Source of the DNA: Chrysochromulina tobinii
Taxonomy: Eukaryota; Haptophyta; Prymnesiales; Chrysochromulinaceae
Direction of reading: 5' to 3'
DNA: 33,299 nucleotides
Assembly (NCBI GenBank): GCA_001275005.1
Contig: JWZX01001549.1
Span: 1 to 33,299, forward strand
The notes under the pieces were generated by a model that was given only the letters and a program-made list of their open reading frames with translations, was not told the DNA's origin and searched no databases. Below, one piece after another: positions 28,101 to 33,299 of this stretch (positions are counted from its first letter, which is position 1; each line of letters opens with the position of its first letter). The translations under genes were made by a program, and so were the position numbers.

Positions 28101-28669
28101 TCGGCGATCGCGCACCGCACCGGATGCTCCTCGACAGTGCCACCTCTGAGCTCGTCCACGTTCACATGCAGCCCCTCCTCCTCCAACGAGCTGCGTGCGA
28201 TGGCGCAGACAGTGGGGCGGCTCAGGGTGGCGGCGGCGTGAGCGAGGGCGCGCGCGCGCCGCCGCTGATGCCCTTTCGGCTGACACGCGAGCTCGTGGAC
28301 GCTTTCGGGCTCGGCGGCGTCGAGGGTCCCTTCCGAGCGTCCGCTGATGCGACCCTCCGGCTGGCGCAGGGTGAGGCGTGCACGGCGGCGATCCTCACAC
28401 TCCTCGAGGCCTTCGTTGACGAGCCGATGCGCGGATGGGCCGCCGCCTCCGAGGGCGCCGCCGTGCCGTGGGCCCACGACATGGCTGCCGCCCGTGCCGC
28501 GCGGCTCGATGCTGAGGTGGCGGTGCTCCACGCGCAGCGCCGGCTGGGCGGCAAGCAGGGAGCGGCCGCTCCACTGAGCGTCGAGAGCCGCGTGCGTCAG
28601 CTCATCAGCCTCGCCACCAAGGAGGGGACGCTCGCTGCGCAGCCTATTGGCTGGCAGCCGTGGCTGTGA
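16124..28669 (+). CDS. giant ATM/Tel1-type PIKK with a degenerate kinase active site
   Basis: ATM/Tel1 kinases signal DNA double-strand breaks. This single 4181-residue frame has no intron. The N-terminus (from about residue 49, with W110 in PTWDSVLK) resembles the ATM TAN region. A very long helical-repeat body follows, interrupted by poly-Gly and poly-Ala insertions. The FAT region (about 2760-3640) aligns with ATM through ERLPAALDSLHRLG, EMAWRLGEWTD, LGGWMDAL and AMENYLLCLRR. The kinase fold is clear at PRRDALGWQVF, SVGGWLLGLGDR, SELVHVHM, MPFRLTRELVDAFG and GVEGPF. The end, SVESRVRQLI to GWQPWL, is an ATM-type FATC. The active site is altered. The catalytic loop GDRHxxN reads GDRAPHR (D3995 kept, His to Ala3997, Asn to Arg4000). 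The metal-binding Asp of the DLG motif, 19 residues after D3995 as in human ATM, is His4014. The ATP-binding Lys region reads QLLRAR (Arg3793). This predicts a pseudokinase. ATG 16187 (MSSQAVARR) is an alternative start. Confidence 0.92.
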   Translation: MSPARAERERPGRDRRPRRTHMSSQAVARRAKLAAADEAQSTLRQPAELNQLVDELQNRLKEGGKEGKVKSANEALKELVDLLVSHKYARAHGATLRDNASASAGRVPTWDSVLKCTLFCLSVSKKLLKALVEKLRLLLGKALEAGPGALRPTSELRVFLYVCQELTDRGGTEAHAAPRAPAKNDGKSAHPDCIGVLLLLASERPQLLARLSPLRRKLLLNQCIEWIIGEPPGVDGAGGGGGDGADSRSDGMGIGGVGASSSRAPAGGGGGIDPSVVATPQLLVQYAQLLSQLVGAWGSDMGVLESTGGGLEAGDDGPFALLTGFMNDVCEKELPYLRKMANQLWSATLHAILCHGANVLHEVAAFGLTPCVLERVLRELREADRGGALAETLASFARCQLACVRLCGLALPVTSARQLSHLVELELRSASAFKQPAALLSTAELSEERWRARSLLQLIADVLALHRPPPSAAAASAAASAAAGVAAAGATGAGASKRQRTSASVPLSTLLLEAVRAPGSPEEYGRWLLLIGCLAERHPGALTPSVRTALVEALTAELPVADGSVGGGWGRLPLLAWALAGLALLEPPGASAPRWVSLWRSLHALVALYEPGTRTLYAGGGDGGAGGASGGAGGSGGSAAGGAGGGGAAGSTERLCFVDLGARCLRVMLERGLLPPSEAAAQAASVIHSSPLFAPLAVRTAGDATAAAAEGRAYLRSMVELSAVLVSAAERGVRAVDEGAAAGGGRGGGGGGGAFDRRRLVRWLTERMYWAPVQPAFEATSPWRCALQLRATRAAWAAGAEHLLLRRVWCAVVTGHGGGGAAVGGTLLGVPAISPGACALPVTWLERPYSSGSEGYDPLLGAASDASWRPSDQAAGVAAAPPCPPRLLRRLVPLATAAGGGPVGAVDEGCEEEEGEWDEGGGGSIEGVPMGLLHLEAFLRHVEALSSNPAPAAAAGCAADGGGGGGGGGGGIALGALGAYASSASLLGVATYEEERAAGRVNGSLSHAPDEGTDECATMPEITLGLLKEASKRLVAAAPSEAASPADPGALRTIMHGLRLVEFAAALMLATGPRRAPEGCIKLLQKQLRKVASWLRCTLPHAGPDASRAEMLAKVKGWARASRTLLALRSCLAMFAALAADTRGGTQRGWHVVVAPSWPEPLYVAMASEPQTLVHGVKLLCIARQAQQAARAEAAAAGGGGGGGGIGIGGTTAAAEAMDVDEFELQVPSEAANASATASGAATSTLREEGGGGGATSAAEEAEVGAALHAILSCLDLWALGFGSVSERVLVALPAALEGLSAAALRTKLLALRTLATCMRATPTLTQARRAWPAAVSPNPATAPAVGGLLGDMDVGGSTVVRNLPAPVAALLEPWLLVADSALFGDVTRRLSHAKKHAAKLELPKPECREQTADVEAKIAAAAASCDGALRRALAVLCRFARAAPATLPAGGSACELRAYNKLWTMSLGVAKERGDFRTIVRDRKRMLPLTPAARLALVEALHAHVEMMERLHASAKAAAMERLHASALAASSRRPSESTPLLLDGQTVDDVGEKYEEDLFDALYDTQWAVRQWVVRALGVLAPTFEPEDHRTFLLPKALGPLFGVPESAPAEASFGVPCFAFVGLKRGGGANGLLASPWGGHGLAGAGGGGGGALGGVPTSAHVPSPYVSPAFEVRLTALHALAALGASSASCTDQSLLLLLLAHGPDPARAAAAAAAAAAAAAAAGNETPPPRAALRLAADAALRSMGAASGLAPWRMLRQRGQQLLALWLQLKLPLQRLPCTLFKATPAHGTAAALTSSVGAANAPSSSGASVAAEADASADRDLAAFVASSRIPLATAAAMASNGEVLTTAARALGLAGGAPDLLLEALPQVLARLLPMKNGAADERQTYTFSLDFVCSILAPQPLHACAQPQMSALLSSIVLCASAERPPSPPQRTVAEIIEVLIAPPDPRAAVSRRPLVESLRSLPPVAMHALVLTVRGAIAAGEASLGALEVLLSEALLSPQQLGAGCTPHLLQAGLLAPAHAALNRTTLALCVPPAAAAAGSSAAADPADAAAASENAKVDELSHACELLRRLHARLGALASVRAALLPALLRALVPLAARSAAAQATLGEVLQHDVFATAVGGAQNQGVGLGAREGASGSLGASLEASWTDPIGSSDRLHAALAKLPPYELVTSASTRGLQELQARLLVARARAADEASSERLSAAAQLLACEAGAPAHALGGYPAVRLQTARPVAEAAAAGGCGEAVAGAAAGMVLSGVSERGAPRSELEARAAVTKAILILGSPEALECPTLSAWLEGGDEVADEGYGALDLRALRAGSARAAAAARRAEASRAAAALDDESALHDGGEAWCPWNDRAPLQGMGPARGGLDSQSRLQSLRRARRSPMERTRRWLLRLASAPGLSSALRELISQALSLCATLPPPRALLEPLASDVPLPPSQLTDCADEEEALGAARSAAEAAGAADGEGKEEEEEEAAGHARLLRQLHAVLISPDAPPRLCALAAQSLCRAFESDAARPAALRALEQLHRQPAAAAAYHHLLPYAALEQLRASLASSGAADGTVSGGESGASNAAMEVDAAAWLEAPPPIACALVWAMGSTAETPAYDHAAWLCAVVSPLLAASTDPLLAGCTPLAAAAPRFAASMLEAAVQDVARQPAHAHALANAVHAALDPPGLGAMAGASACPPAKAAALLRVITSLLRNSIHAPAAPAAASAALEAFWRLLCLGRLAEVAADHQMDATALLLLEASKAIATATSPSHAVPPAAAAPSAAHEARALAVLRRVLPRLAMPDMALGLPAMATEAALSAGASGGVGGLVGLGGLVGARGPWLVSSLELSLADVGLRAQHGAQHERLPAALDSLHRLGCYALVRAVSSARLPMAPPALRVAPAPQPAGWGVGDWQSVAEGQAEMAWRLGEWTDVRVPTGSGVAFDDEEMWEASLPGLLDGGGGGGGVRAGEGGACHGALASALRLLGRREAGSFAALKRTVGGAQQSLLAQMVSLPPEASGALEGALRQLRLCGTLREGAGGLASEVSMTDGMSTPWLLPFALVAAARQALGGGTSTQGMADTLDSMATAESAGGYGGYGGGFGGASERAARDEWLQWRRKRLSQQLAVLPRGAPLGEYEPLVALHVAMLRHMQPHGSRAEQLELLVSAGQRARADGHQAGAHALLRRAAELASAIGGSGSAVGAPLASQAPYASCSQQLESEGEGSVQGATTQSALRWLPATWAGRWEHALLLWDAGSDGRTDALLVAKRLRDELQAAMDAAAGVGGLSSAPKASGAAAAGGTGGRPLSSRHATLHVQLLATLGGWMDALRCEGLGAVQKELDTAVYLCDELGVPDESGAVADALLGLGSFHERQFGALQRQADSSTFAKLVSVHARTRVELRRVRNELLTLTDTATKAIAHRRNKLENHARELRFALDALEKDSLATVDRRSEHLLGAMENYLLCLRRAPEGSSASRAAATAVCRLWMRNREVQPLSEKVLAFFGAHGQGAAPALSRPFLPLAFQLCARLSTAADAADAIDPLSCEESFSQPSQAYDLLDEGSYAAPSTAGDVGVAEAEKPNDVLAAAAFQRALRTMLLQLSEHDVDRVIIHQLIVAAEPAGAAAGTHDVGASQQAAASLLQKLRERRPAEVEASIALVGALRRLACCQARAGGCGDETPASPRASYVAIADALGAVGAVAGGGSAPDLSRLHDHLDMRRVPLRVPLTPAGSEGGEPALMVRYLPHFIPVASGRPHALTGGDGPTAPSWARSKLVWCEDEAGVRHAQLLRARPAGSLDPRRDALGWQVFEELSRRLEADPAARARALRLRAPRVLPLAPSAGLYEWRSHCRSMHAYLADEHARAYAEGRDRMKLVECEAAMRAARAADAFNAAAADNVVVDDDAYAQPALGRRPLTVDATGCGGAGADGAGAEAGPAVLAAWTRVTAALTPQLHRFLLGSSPSAEVWLARRAALTRSAAGASVGGWLLGLGDRAPHRMLLDSATSELVHVHMQPLLLQRAACDGADSGAAQGGGGVSEGARAPPLMPFRLTRELVDAFGLGGVEGPFRASADATLRLAQGEACTAAILTLLEAFVDEPMRGWAAASEGAAVPWAHDMAAARAARLDAEVAVLHAQRRLGGKQGAAAPLSVESRVRQLISLATKEGTLAAQPIGWQPWL
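20648..20719 (+). repeat. 36-base in-frame duplication within the ATM-type gene
   Basis: Two 12-codon units (20648-20683, 20684-20719) each encode MERLHASAxAA. They are adjacent and in frame in the helical-repeat body. Confidence 0.85.
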
Positions 28670-29009
28670 GGATGTGTAGGGGAGGACTCAAAGGATCCGT
28701 CGTCGGCAGGTCGTGGCCGCGGCTGCGGGGATCGACTGGCAGGAGCTCGGCTGAGTTCCGCTGGTGAGCAACACGTACAACTGGTCAACGGGAGCACTGT
28801 TCATAAACAGTCGTCGTTGCATGCGTCCATCTCGAACGCGTACCTTTAAACGGTGGTCTAGCGCGGGTTAGGGTCAGTGAGGTTCTCGGTGGAGTAATTA
28901 GAAATTTACTTTTGTACTGATGGCGATTGCATGCACGATGCAGAACGGGGGGTTTTCAATTTTGGGTCGAGTTTGGTTTCCGTTACGTCTCGTCTTGTCA
29001 CGTTTTTCC
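28670..29009. other. intergenic region, 340 bases
   Basis: This lies between the ATM-type stop and the preferred SAM-protein start. It turns AT-richer from about 28770 and should contain the ATM-type 3' end and the SAM-gene promoter. A GGGTTAGGGTC stretch near 28865 is telomere-like but is a single copy. No gene is seen. Confidence 0.5.
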
Positions 29010-30704
29010 ATGGGCTCCATTGCTGATGCTTTCGCCACCGCTGATTTCGCCAATGCCGCCGCGGCTGTGGGAGCGGCGGCTGAGGGCGCAGCCGGTGACG
29101 GAAAGAAGTCGCTGGCGAGCCTAAGCCTGCACGCCTTCCTCGAACATTTCCGCCTCGAAGGCCTCACAGAGGCTCTCGTCGACATCGGGATTACGCGGCC
29201 GATGGACACGCGCATCCTGACGCGCGCGGACCTTCGCTTGCTTGGAATCGCCCATGCACACATGGCAAACAGCGTGTGGCATCGGCTGCAGTACGCGCTG
29301 CAGAGGACCTTTGGCGCAGACTACGATTGTGCGGCGGCGGCAGTGGAGGCGGAGGCGGAGGTGGTGAGCGCGTCCGACAAGCGCACGCTGGACAAGGCTT
29401 CCGAATGGAGTACCACCTCCTCCTTGCGCGGCCGTGGCAGCTTCGAGCGTGGGGCTAGCAATGCCGCCGCTGATTACGCACGTGCTCGCACGTATGGCTC
29501 GTATGATCGCCAGTGCGAGCTCGAGCTGCGCCGCTTACTACAGGGGGGGGCTAGGCGGCGTAACGACGTTTCCGCGCTCACATCGCCGGGGCGGAAGGGT
29601 GCACGCAGCTTCATGCTCAGCCAGGGCAGCAGCCGCTCAGACGCGCCGACACGATCATCGAGGCGTCTGAGGGGCGAGTCACCCTCCTCGTCACTGCCGC
29701 CACCTTCGCCGCCTGCGGTTATATCGGGCACGGCGCGCGTGCATGCTCGGCTCCTCGAGCGCGCAGGAGGGGGCGCGACGAATGCGGTGCACACCCGGGG
29801 GAGCGCCCGTGACGGCGCCAATGGTTACGACGCCTCGCTCACCGCCCGCCCGCATACTATCGCTCACGAAACCGCCAGCGGGCCGCGACCACAAGCCTTG
29901 AAGCCTGTCGAACGCTTCCTGTTGCGCCGGTTAGAGGGTCCGAGGCCTAGCCGAAAGGAGGCGGCACATGCCCCAGCGTGCGGTGCACCGCCCCACCGCC
30001 AGCCTGCCACCACCATGACCGTCGCGGCCATCCTGACCGCCGGCACCCATGCGACGAGCAGTACGATACCCCCCCGTTCCCCCAGGGGCGCCCCGCCTCC
30101 GAGCGCACAAGCGAGCATCAATGGAATACTGCCGCTCAACTCATGTCCTCCTTCCTCTGCAGCCTCGGCTTGTGGAGCTTCAGCCTACGACACCTCCGAA
30201 CATGGGGAACATGGCGCGTGGGGCGGCTGTTCTGGTGGCTACAGCTACAGCAGTGGCTGCGGTGGTGGCTGCCATGGCGCTGGCGCCACCCAGGTGCAGC
30301 TGCCCTTCCTCGTGTGCAACTCGGCCGAGGTTTGGGGCCCAATTCAGCGAGGCTCACCCACCGCCATAGCGCGTGTGCACCCAGGCCACGCCCGCGCTAA
30401 ATCGCCGAGCTTGGCAGTGCGACGATGCTGTGCGCCTGTGGTTCCGTCCGTGGAGCTGCTCGACGGGGGTGAGGTGGATGAGGCGTGGGGTCACGTTGAC
30501 GAAGCGTTCGATAGCCTCGCCGGATGGGATCACGAAAGCAGTGACCCGGCCATTGCCTCTGCGATACAGGAGGAGACAGCCCGGTCGCCACGCTCGCCAC
30601 GTTGTAACACGAGGGATGTGCGCTCTTCCCAGCGCCGGCGCTACCCAATCAAAAACCTCCACGCTCGAGCCCCAACGGTGCTGTTCGCGACGCCCGCATT
30701 CTGA
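29010..30704 (+). CDS. SAM-domain protein, otherwise uncharacterised
   Basis: SAM domains are small helical bundles that mediate protein oligomerisation or RNA binding. In this 564-residue product a SAM-like fold spans about residues 37-97 (LHAFLEHFRLEGLTEAL, then DIGITR, LTRADLRLLGI and WHRLQYALQ). The rest is low-complexity: a Ser/Arg-rich region with several SP or TP sites, proline-rich stretches, and a Gly/Ser/Cys/Tyr-rich segment (GGCSGGYSYSSGCGGGC). This suggests a largely disordered scaffold. I chose ATG 29010 (MGSIADAF). The upstream in-frame ATG at 28920 would add residues from AT-richer DNA that look like leader sequence. The distal half is composition-poor, so an unrecognised intron there cannot be excluded. 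Confidence 0.7.
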   Translation: MGSIADAFATADFANAAAAVGAAAEGAAGDGKKSLASLSLHAFLEHFRLEGLTEALVDIGITRPMDTRILTRADLRLLGIAHAHMANSVWHRLQYALQRTFGADYDCAAAAVEAEAEVVSASDKRTLDKASEWSTTSSLRGRGSFERGASNAAADYARARTYGSYDRQCELELRRLLQGGARRRNDVSALTSPGRKGARSFMLSQGSSRSDAPTRSSRRLRGESPSSSLPPPSPPAVISGTARVHARLLERAGGGATNAVHTRGSARDGANGYDASLTARPHTIAHETASGPRPQALKPVERFLLRRLEGPRPSRKEAAHAPACGAPPHRQPATTMTVAAILTAGTHATSSTIPPRSPRGAPPPSAQASINGILPLNSCPPSSAASACGASAYDTSEHGEHGAWGGCSGGYSYSSGCGGGCHGAGATQVQLPFLVCNSAEVWGPIQRGSPTAIARVHPGHARAKSPSLAVRRCCAPVVPSVELLDGGEVDEAWGHVDEAFDSLAGWDHESSDPAIASAIQEETARSPRSPRCNTRDVRSSQRRRYPIKNLHARAPTVLFATPAF

Positions 30705-31254
30705 GGAGTGCGCTCCTGAAGTCTCGTATTCGCTATTCCGTTCTCGAGTGCAGTCAGAAAAAGGCACACGGCTGAGCTGCGATGGCGGAACCGTGAGGCG
30801 AGGCTTATCTGCGGAATGCTTGGGAGTTGGGTACACGCACACGCTGTACACGTGAGAGTCCACATTTATGTATCGCTCGCAACCTAGCAGCTCGGCTAGC
30901 ATTAGCATGCGCTCGGTACGGTACGTTCGGTACCGCTCGTACGAGTTTTCTTTTCCAGAGACTGAAACCCCGAAACTCATCTAATACGCTGTACTCTAAC
31001 CTGACCTAGTCTCCCCTAGACTCTACGCGATGAGTACAATTATTCTACTCACTAAAAAACTTGGGAAGTTGTATTGTCGTGCGTGTGCGGCCACGTACTG
31101 TGATCTGTGTGCACAAGACTCAAGAGTGCCACAGCTGTCCTGTTGAGTTTACCTATTGAGTGTTGTCATAGTACAAGGTGGAGCTCTGCCGCGCTTAACG
31201 TCCTCGCCATCGCTGAAGAACGCGTCCCTATCGAGCATCCTCAGGCAGGCGCCG
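30705..31254. other. 550-base convergent intergenic region
   Basis: This separates the 3' ends of the SAM gene (+) and the membrane IQ gene (-), so it should contain two 3' UTRs. From about 30850 to 31170 it is clearly less GC-rich than its surroundings. It holds an interrupted palindrome, CGGTAC at 30914-30919 with GTACCG at 30930-30935, and the perfect palindrome CTCGTACGAG at 30936-30945. No tRNA, snRNA or coding frame is recognised. Confidence 0.55.
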
Positions 31255-33299
31255 TCACACGTGCACAGTGGCTGCGTGGCTGGCGCTCCCGCGTTCGCTC
31301 AGTGTGGGGGTCCGGCGGATGGCGGCTGGTTGGGAGGAGCCGGCACGCGGGGTGCTCGACACGCCCGCGTGCCGCGGCGGTGTGAACACATCGCCTGGGG
31401 CAAAGGGGGCCGGTCTGCCGGCAGTGGCGCTCATGGTAGTGGTGGTGGTGGCTGTCATGGCAAGGTCGCTGCTGCTGGCCGCTGGAACACTGCATTCCGG
31501 TGGTGGGAGACGATGGGCCTGAGGCATCGTGCTAGTCACGTCGGCACGCGGCAAGCCACGGCGCACAGACGCCCGAGGGAGGTCCACCGATGACCTTCGA
31601 AGCTCAGACCTTCCTCCGTGATAAGAGAGCGTGCGCGGCAGCGGCGAGGGTACATCGGGAGAGCGGAAGGTCGTAGCCGCGGGGCTCCAGCCCGGACTGC
31701 TGCAGAAGGAGTGAAGCTTGGGTGCTGCCTCGGTTGGTGACAGACTCCTGTACGTGAGGAGATGCTCCGTCAACTCGCGGAGCAACGGGAGAGCTCCGGA
31801 AGGCGAAGGTCGCGTGTGTGGCCGAGATGGACCGGCCAGCGCAGCGAGGCGCAGCCGGCAAAGCAACGTGTGTTTGAGACGCTGCGTGGGCGTCGCAGGG
31901 ACAATCCTCAGCACGACAAGCGACCTCCACAAAATCTGCCAGAGGCTCACAGCCGCCTCACGCATCGGTGCTTCGGCTGGCGCCCCGGCTGGCGCTTCAA
32001 GCACCGCGTCTGCCATCGCTCGCCAACGGATGACGAGGTGATGCAGCCGTCGAGCGCGGCGGCTCAACCTCAGCCAATGAGCGCGTACGCGGCGGTACAC
32101 CGAATCGCCGCGCGACCGGCGCAACCGGTGCGCCTCAAGCCACCTGCGCGCGTGCGTCTGAACAACCGACTCTGCGAGCGTGCGCATCTGGGCAAGCTTG
32201 GCCTCTACTGCGCGCCCGCGAACGGCTCGCCTGAGCGCGGCGAGGCGCACTCCCCTCTGCAGGGTGGTCGCCGCCCTCGCCGCCCGCTCCAGGCGTTCCG
32301 CCTCTGACTTGGCGGCGGAATCACGCTTCATCTTGCGCATCTGCAGCGTGCTGCGCACATGGGCCTGCAACCTCGCCGCCGCCCTCGCCGCCGCCGCCTC
32401 TCGCGCCTCCGTGGCAGCATGCGCCCGCTGCCGTGTCCGCTTCGCCAGCCAGGAGCGTGCCCTCGCTTGCAGCGACACTGCCGCCGTCTTCTCCTGCGCC
32501 GCACGCTGCGCCATCTGCGCCTTGCGCTCCTGCTCGATGTTTCGGCGGCGTCGGCGGATTAAGTACCAAAGTAGCATGAAACCGAGTATGGCCAACGTGA
32601 GCAGACCGAAGAAGAGAATGTCAGGAAGCGGCGGCGGCAGCCCGAAAGGGCAGTTCTCGAAGACGAAGCACGAGGGCGGCGAGGGAGCGGGCGACGGTAG
32701 CGCGGGCGGCTGCAGCGTCTGCCGCGTCACCGCACGCGAGAACGGCCCCTCGAGAGCGTCCACGGTGAGCACGGACGTGCCGGTGTAGTGAACCGCGATG
32801 GCGGCAGAGAGGCTTTGGGGGGTCTGTGCCGCCAGCACCTCGACGTAGCTCGTTGCCACGGTACGGTTGGGCGCGAAGACGACGGCTGTGGCACGCACTG
32901 AGGCTGGCTCTATAGTTAAAGTCACCATCGGAGGGGCAGTGCTAGCGCTTTGAAGGTCGCCGACAAGCGCCGCCACTCCTCTTCGAAGGGCAAGCCGCTC
33001 AGGGTCGCCGAATCGCTCGACAGTCAACGACTGGAGCAGCATGACGATATAGACGTCGTAACCTGCGTAAGCACGCCCTGGCGGTGCAGGTGGCCACGAG
33101 GGTGGCGCAGGAGGTGCCGGGAAGGGTGGCGCAGGAGGTGAGGGTGGGGGCGGCGAGGGCGGCGGCGAGGGTGGCGGCGGCAAGGGCGACTGCGAGGGCG
33201 GCGGCGGCGGCGACGGCGGCGACGAGGGCGGCGGCGGTGACGGCGGCGGCGGCGAGGGAGGTGGTTGCGAAGGTGGAGGGGGCGAAGGCGGGGGAGGAC
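31255..33299 (-). CDS. single-pass membrane protein with SPPP-rich outer region and IQ-like motifs (partial)
   Basis: The frame is open to the right edge, so the true start lies outside the window. The visible part begins with a long SPPP/PPPSP tract like that of algal cell-surface hydroxyproline-rich proteins. About 150 residues follow with alternating strands and helices (VTLTIEPASVRATAVVF, SYVEVLAAQ). This resembles an SEA-like or other ferredoxin-like extracellular domain, and it has one NRT sequon. Next come a Cys-containing CFVFENC spacer and a transmembrane helix (about 32625-32560, FFGLLTLAILGFMLLWYLI) with an RRRRR stop-transfer. The inner part carries four IQ-like segments (for example VSLQARARSWLAKR, ATTLQRGVRLAALRR, VVQTHARRWLEAHR), which usually bind calmodulin. 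A Ser/Pro/Thr-rich tail ends TVHV. I infer a surface protein with calcium/calmodulin coupling. I do not recognise a named family. Confidence 0.75.
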   Translation of the reverse strand, partial: PPPPSPPPPSQPPPSPPPPSPPPPSSPPSPPPPPSQSPLPPPPSPPPSPPPPSPPAPPFPAPPAPPSWPPAPPGRAYAGYDVYIVMLLQSLTVERFGDPERLALRRGVAALVGDLQSASTAPPMVTLTIEPASVRATAVVFAPNRTVATSYVEVLAAQTPQSLSAAIAVHYTGTSVLTVDALEGPFSRAVTRQTLQPPALPSPAPSPPSCFVFENCPFGLPPPLPDILFFGLLTLAILGFMLLWYLIRRRRRNIEQERKAQMAQRAAQEKTAAVSLQARARSWLAKRTRQRAHAATEAREAAAARAAARLQAHVRSTLQMRKMKRDSAAKSEAERLERAARAATTLQRGVRLAALRRAVRGRAVEAKLAQMRTLAESVVQTHARRWLEAHRLRRSRGDSVYRRVRAHWLRLSRRARRLHHLVIRWRAMADAVLEAPAGAPAEAPMREAAVSLWQILWRSLVVLRIVPATPTQRLKHTLLCRLRLAALAGPSRPHTRPSPSGALPLLRELTEHLLTYRSLSPTEAAPKLHSFCSSPGWSPAATTFRSPDVPSPLPRTLSYHGGRSELRRSSVDLPRASVRRGLPRADVTSTMPQAHRLPPPECSVPAASSSDLAMTATTTTTMSATAGRPAPFAPGDVFTPPRHAGVSSTPRAGSSQPAAIRRTPTLSERGSASHAATVHV

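Noticed and set aside
28860-28880. Telomeric repeat (GGGTTAGGG)
   Set aside because: Only about one and a half copies, inside a gene-dense region. It may be chance.

Overview
The window is nuclear DNA of a GC-rich, compact eukaryotic genome, most likely a unicellular alga with a secondary plastid. A haptophyte-like or other chromist alga is my best guess. The reasons are: alpha-tubulin and other introns with GT-AG borders, strong GC bias at third codon positions, Ala/Gly/Pro-rich insertions in long proteins, SPPP-type proline-rich extracellular sequence, and one protein whose N-terminus looks like a bipartite plastid pre-sequence. WASH-complex, TMEM43, LYRM1 and ATM-type proteins exclude prokaryotes. 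The exact lineage cannot be fixed from this sequence alone.

Layout, left to right. 1-728 (-) is the 5' part of an alpha-tubulin gene cut by the window edge. 1616-2167 (-) is a cyclophilin. It is divergent from 2346-4228 (+), which appears to fuse a four-helix AtpI/CGL160-like membrane module to a guanylate kinase. 4431-4712 (-), an LYRM1-like LYR protein, is divergent from 4940-6582 (+), a TMEM43/LUMA homologue whose reading frame breaks near 6023-6072. 7303-8361 (+) is a membrane J-domain protein. 8617-9879 (+) combines six near-identical C2H2 zinc fingers with a C-terminal RING-like domain. 10109-10782 holds a broken dynein heavy-chain fragment in which one piece is inverted relative to the next. 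10787-11506 (-) is a small MGCC-starting coiled-coil protein.

12028-15762 (-) encodes the WASH-complex subunit SWIP/WASHC4. It is head to head with 16124-28669 (+), a 4181-residue uninterrupted frame for an ATM/Tel1-type PIKK. Its FAT and FATC regions and the C-terminal half of the kinase fold are recognisable, but the catalytic residues are replaced. It reads as an ATM-family pseudokinase, and this is the most interesting item here. 29010-30704 (+) is a SAM-domain protein. 31255-33299 (-) is a partial single-pass membrane protein with an SPPP-rich outer part and IQ-like motifs inside.

There is no operon logic. What recurs is divergent pairing across short shared intergenic regions (178, 227 and 361 bp), and a CTTGA/AAGTC-type short repeat found upstream of both tubulin and the SWIP/ATM pair. 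I found no tRNA, rRNA, CRISPR array, complete mobile element or viral gene.
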